Under the pieces are notes generated by a model. That model was not told where the DNA came from, searched no databases, and saw nothing but the letters and a program-made list of their open reading frames with translations. 64,000 nucleotides of DNA. It comes from Ascaris suum (taxonomy: Eukaryota > Nematoda > Chromadorea > Rhabditida > Ascarididae). The position numbers were made by a program, and so were the translations under genes. The stretch is taken from contig CM024170.1 of the NCBI GenBank assembly GCA_013433145.1, positions 10,143,866-10,207,865 on the forward strand, read 5' to 3'. Position 1 is the first letter of the stretch, and each line of letters begins with the position of its first letter. Shown piece by piece: positions 55,105-64,000 of the stretch.

Positions 55105-55715
55105 AAGGTAGATCAAAGTAGATAAAAATGTGAAGGTACATCAAAGTAGATCGAAATATGAAGATAGATCAGAGTATTGAGGTAGAACAAGATGTGAAGG
55201 TAGATCAAAGTATGAAGGTAGATCACGGTGTCAAAGTAGATCAAAAAGTGAAGCCATCAAATTTTGATTGACTTTGACCTGCCTTCACATTTTGATCCAC
55301 TCTGATACTTTGATCTACCTTCACATTTTTATCTAGCTAGATCGACCACATTTTGACCTACATTGATACTTTGATCTGCCTTCATGTTTTGATCTTCCTT
55401 CGCATTTTGACCTATCTTGATGCTTTAATCTGCCTTCATGTTTTCATCTACCTTCAGATTTTGATCTAGTTAGATCTACCTTCACATTTTGATCTGTTTT
55501 GGAACTTCGATCTACCTTTATATTCTCGTCTACCTTCACATTTTGACCTACCTGATGCTTTGATCTGCCTTCATATTTTGATCTACTTTGATACTTCGAT
55601 CTACCTTCATATTTCGATCTGTCCTCAGATTTTGATCTACTTTTATTTACCTGCATACCTTGATCTGCATTGATACTTGATGTGCCTTAATGTTTTGATC
55701 TACATTAACTTTTTG
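55105..55715. repeat. Inverted 18-bp minisatellite
   Basis: From about 55269 to 55715 the + strand carries about 24 degenerate 18-bp units of the form TTTGATCTACCTTCACAT / TTTGATCTACTTTGATAC. From about 55105 to 55255 the same units run in the opposite orientation. The switch point is a near-palindrome ATCAAATTTTGAT at 55256-55268. Because 18 is a multiple of three, minus-strand frames stay open (55656-55444, RSKYEGRSKYQ-type repeats); this is taken as a repeat by-product. Confidence 0.85.
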
Positions 55716-56128
55716 CATTACCTCTGCAATCATGTCACGCATGTTGTCGGGTTTATTCCAAGTGACGAAAAAAATACTGAATATGAAATTTTTTCTAAAA
55801 AATGTTGTAGATGTATGGAAATCAATCCGGAAACGTGTGTATCTTTGTGAATTTTGAATTTTTTTGTGCGGTTTTTTTGGTCCTCTTGAGAATCGGGGAC
55901 ATTGGGTGCCGGTGAAGAGGTGCCGGTGAAGAATTTTTCGCAATATCTACACTCACGTTGGCCTGGGTTGAGCTGGAAGTTTTTCTGCTATGGATGGCCT
56001 TCGATCTGGTAGTGGATTCCTCGTTTCCCGATCGGATGAAAAAATTAAGCAGACTGCCAAATTCATTTTTGTCTGTTTAATACAGAAGATCGTAAGATAT
56101 TCCACCCTTTCGTTCACGTTATCGCTCG

Positions 56129-56275
56129 GAAGGCGCGGGTTTTTTATCTAATTCCTCGTCTTCTCTCTTTCCAGTGCTGAAGGCGCGAGTCTATTACCGA
56201 TATCTTCGTCTCCTGTCTTTCCGAGCGCCGAAGGCGCGAATCTGTTGTATATTACTTCGCCTGCTGTCTTTGTTT
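56129..56275. repeat. About 51-bp tandem repeat, three copies
   Basis: GAAGGCGCG starts copies at 56129, 56179 and 56230, each followed by a variable T-rich stretch and (C/T)TTCG(T/C)CT(C/G)CTGTCTTT(C). Confidence 0.85.
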
Positions 56276-58252
56276 GACTTGATGAGTGATGTGGTCTGTG
56301 AGAAAAGATGCGGGGCGTGGACTAGCAGCGCGTGCGTTGTTGTGAGCGTCCCTGAGTTCTCCTATATTATATCTACACCCCCGATGGACGAATTTTGATC
56401 CGGTTTTTTGCAAAACACTTCGCCTAAGATGTGGAAAGTGTGATACGTGAATAATGTAACATGCTAGTATATGTTACGACCTTTCCGAGTTTTTCTATAA
56501 TAGGTAAAGTTCACAATGAGTTACAAACGCTAACGAATGCCATGAAGTCTTCAGAAATTTTCAACCTAAACAGACGACCAGCTAGATGAGTATACCAGCA
56601 TAGTAACATGGAAAATTGCGACTAGATAAGCAACGATTGTGTTGCTGTCAATTGATTGTTAAAATGTGCTAATATTTACAAGGTTGATGTGGCAGATATG
56701 GTACATAAAATGAGTCTACTAGTGTTCAAGGGAGAAAGGATTTACAAACCTCCTTGCTTGTGAGAGGTTTGAAACATGAAAATCGGTTGCGAGCAAATAA
56801 TTCTATAAGACTTTCGTATGGCGCTCTCGTTGAGGCTTTGCAAGGAAAGAAATATCCAGATGGAAGCTAGAGTGACCTGCTTGGATTTCAGCACTCGATG
56901 AACAAGTGTAGCATTAAGTGAAACTTTCGGCATCCCATAAAGTACACAGCACTGCACTTGTCCACTAGAACATCCTATGAAAGAAATTTGCTTTGGTACT
57001 CCTCATTATAGAGTTTGAATTTTGCATACGCTCTTATGCGGGTCGGAAGCGAAGGGAGAGTTGAGGAGGGGAGGGGAGGGGGAGGTGGGAGACAGAAACC
57101 CTCCTACTACCTTCTACCTTTCCTTCCGACCCCCATTCCGCTTTTTCGCTGCATCTCCACTAAATAGCCGACTCAACTTTCACCATAATGAAATCTTCTT
57201 AGTTACAGTGTTCAAAATGATGAAATATCTGAAACAATACAATAACGTCTTTTAGTGGATGTTTTTCCACTCCACTGAATAACTTTCTCGGTTATGTGAG
57301 TTGCTAATAACTCACAGCCTACTCAAGGGTTTTAAACAAGGTATGTCCACTGTCTAGTACTGCTGATGTCGCTGACAATCTGGTCAGCCCTATTCAGATT
57401 CGAAGGGACTGTGAAAAACTACCACATGAACTCTGCTTTCTTCTCCCTGATTGAGGTGGGAGAGTGAAAGCACAGGCTTTCTTAAATTCGTTGAGAAATT
57501 CAAATGAAACAAAAGAACAATGGATGGCCAAGAATGAAGTGTGAGAATCGCACAGTTCCACAGTAAAACAACCGTGAATCTGCATGAAAAGACCGATAAA
57601 TCAATAGTTTTCAAGCCTTTCAGATCCTGTTCAAGGAAGCATTTCAATTATCACGTGTAAGATCACCACGGCTATGTCTTCGAACAGTTGCGCTACTGTT
57701 CTAAAAGCGCTACTGAAAAATCAGGACTGGCTTCATCCTACCCATCTCGCTTCATCCAGTAGTCGCTGTAAGTTTTGCAGTGATCATAAATACTTTTTAG
57801 ATCAATGCACAACATTTATTTAATAGTGCCAATGCAAGTATTTTTTTTGTGGCTGTTCGTAATTTTCAGCCGACGGTTCGACGGTTATCACATTTTGAAT
57901 GCTTCTGTTAGTGATTTATTTGAGTTGAAAAATTTCAAAAAAGGCTGTTCAAGCAGTATCGAACATCTGCACAAAAATTCGTCCCGATGGAGGGCAAGGG
58001 AACAACGAAACGTGTCCAAGCATCGTAGACTCTCAATAACTCTCATCGTCAAATGTATCTTATTATATAAGCCTAAAGTACAGGAAAAGCATGCAACACA
58101 AATTTATGTGCAGATAAGACGTCCTCATAAACTTCCTTTCTCAAAATCTTTATGAAACGGGCATGGTATGTATTTCATTATCTGAATGGATGTTTAAGCA
58201 AGAAAAGAGAAGAGAAGACAAGTTGCAAGCGAGGAGCGAACGAGGTTTTCAT
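56276..58252. other. No supported gene
   Basis: AT-rich sequence with a G4 motif (57068-57089) and open frames without motifs, the largest at 57805-58155 (116 codons, hydrophobic start, basic end). Confidence 0.6.
57068..57089 (+). repeat. G-quadruplex motif
   Basis: GGGG-A-GGGG-A-GGGGG-AGGT-GGG on the + strand, inside a longer purine run. Confidence 0.75.
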
Positions 58253-58812
58253 CTACTCGTAGACAATGCTCTTACATGTCTGGGGGGAAATGATTCTTTC
58301 ATCATCACGTTGAGACATACGCAGAGAGAGGATCCTCTTTCCCTCTCGAAGATCACGCGTTTTAAAGGCATATTTTGAGGCACTCTTGGCTAGGTCGATT
58401 CTAAACGAATATGATCCGTAAAGAATTTCAGCGTCCACGAACTCACAGATTTTTTTTCCACGCCTTGAAGCCGTCAAAGATTGAATTCCGCTAACACTTA
58501 TCCCCCACAAAACATTTGAGATTGCAAGGCCAGAACTAGCAAACAAGCGAACGCTCCAGAAAGAGCCCTCATAATCATCCACGCATGCTGCAACCTTATA
58601 CTGCGAACAAAATCCGCTTCAGTCTTATTTTCCTGGTCGATATTTGGCTGCGACTTTTTTCGGTTCCAGCCGGAACTTGAATACCTTTCGCTCGGTCGCC
58701 GACCGATCAGAACAAGATTTCCAAATGTAGCGTCGGAACTGTAAAGAATTGAACGGTTGCCAGATTTCTTCCTTGTAAGGCTACGAGTAACACGAGATAC
58801 ATTATGGTGCAA
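58253..58812 (-). other. Candidate coding region or decayed gene, unassigned
   Basis: On the minus strand, 58812-58600 is open (MHHNVSRVTRSLTRKKSGNR..., DQENKTEADFVR). After an acceptor-like TTTTGTTCGCAG ending at 58601 a second frame is open for 115 codons to a TAG at 58253-58255 (YKVAACVDDYEGSFWSVRLF..., KKICEFVDAEILYGSYSFRI...). The two frames overlap and are offset, so this is either one reading frame broken by a frameshift, or a real 3' exon starting at 58600 with its upstream exon elsewhere. Composition is less AT-rich than the flanks. No family recognised. Confidence 0.3.
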
Positions 58813-60290
58813 TTGTTTGACGGTTGAAAAAAAGATAGTGAAATATTGTTACTATGTCGAAAGTTAATGTGATTTCTTAAAGCGGGAAAGAATGCTGTGC
58901 AGGAAAAACTCCAGTTGAAGTGTATGGTGAAGGATGAAGTAATGCGAGGGGAAGCGACGAATGGTCGGATATGTGTATAACACCGCAGGTCAGATTAGTT
59001 CATGCCATGCAAATAAGCTAATGTAAGATTTGTCTGCAGAACCTAAAATGTGCTGAAAGTTTTTTGCACCAAAACTTGACGTTTTATACGACGTTTTACT
59101 TATACATATACTTTGCTTTCTTGTGCACACTGATTAGATGACGTATGATCTTTGTTTACTTCGTTTATAATAATAACTGCACTTCTGCATTATGTGAGAG
59201 GGGTGGTCTCTTCTTGCTAAATGAAATAATTTCGTGTTTTTCAAACTTTCGCACAATTTACACACTTCTTTCGATTGCTTTTTCCACTTGCATTGTTATT
59301 AAAGCCTACTGTGTTTATTTTTGCACATTTTTTCAAAAGATCTCTCAGAATTTGTCAAAAACTGATAGGTTACTCTTACTGCAGCAACTTGGTGAAGGTC
59401 ATTCTTTTGCAAAGGTTAAGGAGCGGAAATATCTTGATATGATTTTTTGTAAACTACCATGAAAATCACGAGTGTTAGGCACTGCAGCTTCGTTTTACTT
59501 TCTACAATTGATTATATGAAAAGAAAAAAATGGTAGCTAATATTTCTAGGATGATCTTACTCCTTTTAGGCGCTTCTTCGCCAAGCCTTTCATTGCGAAG
59601 TAGGAGCTAACATGACCGAAGAAACGCCAACACAGAATATATAATAGAATGAAACAACTGTTAAGCACACATTTATACAGGGTAGTGAAGTACACGCAGG
59701 TGCAAGGTTTTCACATTGGAGACACTTGTGCAATAGAGTTGCAAATGGAAGCTGTTCACATTTGAACACATCTTCACCAGAAATAGAAAGTGCAAACTTT
59801 TCACAATTCGACCTCTGTTGACTCGACGTCCGTTTCTTACCGTTCATCGCTTGCAAACATACACTCGTCCATTCGTCGGTTGAAGCCATACGCTCATCCA
59901 TTCATCGGAAGGTTTGAATTAGATGCCCATTCATCTCTCAGTTGTCCCTTAGCTGTTCGCTGCACAGCGAAACTATGTTTTGTTAGGGCAGTGTATACTC
60001 TGCGGTAGACCGCGTGGTGTGGTCAGAATGATCTCTTTTCTCATATGCAATCATCGTTTTCCACATTTTTCTCATCATCTTCTGGTGTTGAAACCAGTTA
60101 CTGCCTCTCTACCTTACCAAGTGATGCATTGAGTTATTCTTTGGCCACTTTATGCGGACTCGAGCGATTTATTCCTTCGTTTGATGCCTTTTTTTGAGCC
60201 AATATGGCTGGGATGAATTTTATGGCACTCTAAGTCGTTGTGCTTCAGGTAGTTCACGCCAAAGCTGAATGGACAACGGTGCCTTGAAGG
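58813..60290. other. No supported gene
   Basis: AT-rich, with short open frames on both strands (59145-59462 +, 59901-59590 -) lacking motifs. A small duplicated word (CATCCATTCATCGG / CGTCCATTCGTCGG) lies near 59.87-59.91 kb. Confidence 0.6.
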
Positions 60291-60800
60291 TGGTCATGAT
60301 ACCCGAAGATTTCTACTCCAAGTGCGAAATACTTCTCGGAAAGGTTGACGCTGACGATTGACCAGCAATTTCGGACAGACAAAATGTGGGAAATCTGACG
60401 ATACTAACGACCCGTATGAAGATAACGATTTGCAGAATGACAGGGCAGAATAAAATGGAAGCCAAAGGCGATTGAAGTCCAAGATCAACTGATGCCTTGC
60501 CCTAATTAAAAAACCTAAACGAAGGCGAAACACGTTGCGAAAATACTTCGACCCTTATGAAATGTAGCGAGCCAGCCGCTAACAGCCAAGAAAGAGATGA
60601 TGCGTTGTTGCATGAAGGAGTTGGCACTGACCAGCTCTTGCAAAGTGCCAATCAACGGCGTGAACAACCATCTTCGAACAGATTACGTGGAACGCGTTAA
60701 TTTCGACGGAAGCTGCGACGCGAAAAGAAGGAAGAAGCGCTGAGAGCAAGGACTTGTCCTTTGGTTTGGCTGTTGGACTGTTGCTCGTTGTGGCCAAACC
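60290..60800. other. GC-richer patch with broken open frames
   Basis: Less AT-rich than the surroundings. Two minus-strand frames are open, 60797-60579 (MATTSNSPTAKPKDKSLLSA...) and 60533-60294 (MFRLRLGFLIRARHQLILDF...). The + strand also has near-continuous frames interrupted by stops. It looks like a decayed coding or transposon fragment but matches nothing I know. Confidence 0.2.
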
Positions 60801-63800
60801 AATGTAAAATTTAGGTCGTATTTTTTATGCAGATAGTTGTAGATTCACAACGAAGTATACTGTAATTTTTTCATCGCAGGCAAATCGATGCACAAAATAA
60901 CCCATACCTTCTTTATTCCACGCTTTTTGCTGATCTTTTCTATTTTTCACCAATGAAGTCCTCATAGCCTATTCCGCCATGGGTTCATTAATACCCCGTT
61001 CGGCTGTGGTCATATTTTTGTGTATATTATTTTAGGGACTTCCACGTCGCTGTTTTTAATTGGCCGTGGCTTAGCTAATGTTACTGGAATACTGTCACCT
61101 CTGTCCATCAGAGGAAATTCGAAACCACTCTCCTGACGAATGCCGTTTAAATGAACTCCAAGGGGGGCCGAAATTTAGGTCAGTTTTTGCCTACCGGAAA
61201 GCATTAGTTAGTCGATTTTCGCCGGTTGCAACCTAAGCTCGGTTTCTTGATCGAATGCTTTAGGTCTCACTCTATTGGTATCTTTGAAATTCGGTTGATT
61301 TCAGCCTATTTTGATTGCAAACAAATGCTTTTTATCAGCTACGGGTCTAAAACAGATTTGATCGGTTGCCATCGCCAGATGCTAGGTCAAGTAAAGCAGT
61401 AGAAAAGGTGACGCTAAATTTGGGCAATATAAAAAGAGTTTTAAATAACGACAACCTGAAAGATTTCAAAATATCCTTCTGCGTTTCTGGCCGACATTCC
61501 TTTGACTATTGATATCAGCTCGGACAATTAGATGAACTCTTACCGCACACACAGCATACCTTCAAATAAAATATATGTGCTATTTCGTTTTCAGTACTCG
61601 TTCCGATCACAATCTTATCATTTCATAATGAACTGTAATCAATCATTCTTTTCACTAACCGCGCCTAGTAATGGGGCTGCGCACAATTTTAAGGCATCAG
61701 TCAAGCACTAAAATCCAAGACCTAGTTGCAGCCTAGTCCATAAATGTCACTGACGTATGGAAGCTTGCTACCAAATCACTCATTTTTCCAAATGAAAAAG
61801 AATTCGCCTAAGGCTCCAGTCGAACGTTCGTTTGAAAGACAACCTGCTGATTCATATGCTTTCAGGTGGCGACGTTACGACCATTCTGTTGTCATCATTA
61901 CTTGATTGCTGTTATTATACAGTAGAATAAAATCGAATTATGATTGCTCAATGAAGGCAAAAAAAGAGAAAGCTGCTACCTAAGTGACTCGCAACGTTCC
62001 ATCTGAAGGACCCATACAGTCGACGTAGAGGTAGTGGATAGGTTAGTTATATTAAAAAACACATGCTGAACTCGAAGAGATATCGCTCTCGGATTCGAAT
62101 CCACCCAGAATCGTTCTTCAGTCGAAATAATGCCTTCTGGAAAAGAAGATAGAGAAAATCCATTTATATTTTAAAACAATCCAGTAAAAGAAATCAGTTA
62201 TATAGTGACACTAATTGCACATGCAATACACAAGATGTCTTTCCACGGTTGAGCTGCATATTCACCGTTCCACTTTAGAAATTCTCGAAGAAGCTCCTCT
62301 AATGGATCACTAAAGTTGGCGCTAAGTTGTTCAAAACCTACATGTCGTTATATTTAGGTGCAACCTACATCTCTGAAGAGTATCAAAATGCAGCTAAGCG
62401 AGCCTGGCATGGTTATGAAATTTATGATCCCATTAAATAAGCGATGCCACAATCAACAAACACAACCATCTTCAAGCTGAGACGCTGCATATATTATAAT
62501 TATACAAGGCTTGAATCGTAAGAATTCCCAGCGAATAAATGTGCTTGAGATAAAGATTAATAAATGCCTGAGAGGTAAAATCTAAAAAAAAGTGCACAAT
62601 AAAAGTAAACAACCTATGAAGAATAGAAAAAAAAGCTTCTATCAGCGGGTATTTGCATTGATCCATTGAAGCAATTCGCCTTTTGCGGCCGCTAAGAAGA
62701 AGATTATAATCAAACTGCGTTTCAATAGAAATTACGCATAATACAAATTTTCGATTATGACTAACATGAAGACAAATGAAAGTGGAAAAATATGGTAAAA
62801 GCGAAAGATTTCATCGAATCAGATACTTCAGAAATGTGTACAAATAAATTCCATAGGATCATTACAAGCATTCTAATCTAACAGCGTCAGCAAGTTTACC
62901 ACAAAGAATCCTTAAACGCATATCAAGATACTTCTAACGCCCGCTTGAATATCATTGTCTAATCCCATCAGCCCCCCCTCCCTCCCCCCACCCCACTCCC
63001 CTTTCATAGCTTCTCCAGTGGTTGACTAAATCAGTAAATGAACTTACAACGATGCTAGATATTTAGTGAGTGAATTGGCTTAGTATGGCAATAACTTACC
63101 CGCATACCACATCACCTATAGCATGAAAGACAAGGGAGTCACTGAGAAATGCAAATGCAAAAAGAATAATGGCACGTGGATCATTTGGGTGGTTGAAAGA
63201 TCGATATGCCAGATCATTCGTGGATGTGGAAAGAAACAGAGAAGAAATCGATAATTCCGGCACTAATCAACTCATTAACCATTTCACTATATGAAATCTG
63301 TCCCAACCTTACTTTTCATCAATGCAGTATTGCAGCTAGAGCAGTCCTGATCAATGTTAATCACTAATGCTATAATCAACGAACGAATGCTTAGAGCGTT
63401 GCTCTATAAAAATGCAAAGTGGAACTTTTGACAATTTTAGCACGTTATCGATATCTTGCGCTGATCTCTCGTCAGTCTAGCCATATTTCTGAGTAGAGTC
63501 TATTCCGGAGTGGTATCTCTTGCTGACGGCAAATCGATGTTTTCACATGATTTGAGCTTGCCATAAACAAATTTCGCCATAAAATCTAGTTCCAGACAGG
63601 TACGAAGGTTTTACTTCTGCAGGTAACAGCGACATTAACCTACTGACGTGTAACTGCACCAAACATCAGTTAAAATCAGCGAGGATAGGCGTGACAATGT
63701 GAGATTATCGATCTCTGGAAATCCTCTTTGCTTAAACAATAGCACGAAGCATATGTTCTCGCACTACTCACTGGAATGTGAATCTCCAACAATCTCCAAT

Positions 63801-64000
63801 AACTGTGAAATCCAGAAAATCTTTATGTGCTTATGAAATGCAGAATGCCTTTATTTGCTTAAGAAACCAAGAGATTCTCACTGAGGAAGCTTTTGTACGA
63901 CACTGAGAATGTGGTGCTTCGACGCTTAGATGTTGTAAAATGCATCATACAATACAAATGATATGAAATTTCTTGTGAAATAAGGGTCTTGAAATAGTTA
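60801..64000. other. No supported gene
   Basis: AT-rich sequence to the window end. Contains a C-rich tract (62973-63001) and a weak tRNA-like word pair near 62.03-62.11 kb. No exon with recognisable motifs seen. Confidence 0.6.
62973..63001 (-). repeat. C-rich tract, G4 motif on the minus strand
   Basis: CCCCCCTCCCTCCCCCCACC followed by CCACTCCCC gives at least four G runs with 1-3 nt loops on the complementary strand. Confidence 0.75.

Noticed and set aside
55444..55656. Minus-strand RSKYEGRSKYQ-type repeat protein
   Set aside because: The 18-bp unit length keeps the frame open by arithmetic; no start context, no flanking exon, and the array inverts.
62033..62107. tRNA-like A box (TAGTGGATAGG) and GGATTCGAATCC word
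   Set aside because: The T-stem and acceptor stem do not pair and the B-box word has an extra base; too weak to call.

Overview
This window is AT-rich eukaryotic DNA. It holds one confidently recognisable protein-coding gene, an orthologue of nematode calcium/calmodulin-dependent protein kinase kinase (ckk-1, CaMKK family). The gene is on the + strand and split into about 15 exons between 10.5 kb and 52.05 kb. The source is most likely a nematode of the rhabditid/strongylid (clade V) type. The reasons are the close match to the C. elegans CKK-1 protein as I know it, the short TTTCAG/TTTTAG 3' splice sites, and the very long AT-rich introns. The species cannot be named from sequence alone.

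Layout. 1-10.5 kb: no supported gene; an AATA microsatellite, two long (AT)n arrays and an unexplained patch near 8.4-9.0 kb. 10.5-33.7 kb: a probable first coding exon of ckk-1 and then a 23.1-kb intron with three more (AT)n arrays, a 62-bp tandem repeat, a G-quadruplex motif and tRNA-like relics. 33.7-52.05 kb: exons 2-15 of ckk-1, which join in frame at every junction to give a 524-residue model (500 residues if translation starts in exon 2). The kinase domain is intact (glycine loop, catalytic Lys, HRD, DFG and APE all present). The CaMKK-specific Arg/Pro-rich insert and the autoinhibitory/calmodulin-binding segment are also there. Introns carry a 47-bp tandem repeat, a sixth (AT)n array, a solo LTR with perfect 5-bp target duplications, and an unusual triplicated splice-donor/AATAAA motif just after exon 12. 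52.05-64 kb: no confident gene; a degenerate purine-rich block, a second solo LTR of the same family in opposite orientation with its own target duplication, an inverted 18-bp minisatellite, a 51-bp tandem repeat, two G4-type tracts and several unassigned open frames.

Function. CaMKK phosphorylates and activates CaMKI/CaMKIV-type kinases (and AMPK in some animals) in response to calcium/calmodulin. The rest of the window is mostly intron and repeat sequence. I found no operon, CRISPR array or intact mobile element. Nothing here clearly amounts to a new system. The observations most worth testing are the in-frame triplicated donor after exon 12, the intron-retention C-terminus after exon 13, the remote first exon, and the pair of solo LTRs.
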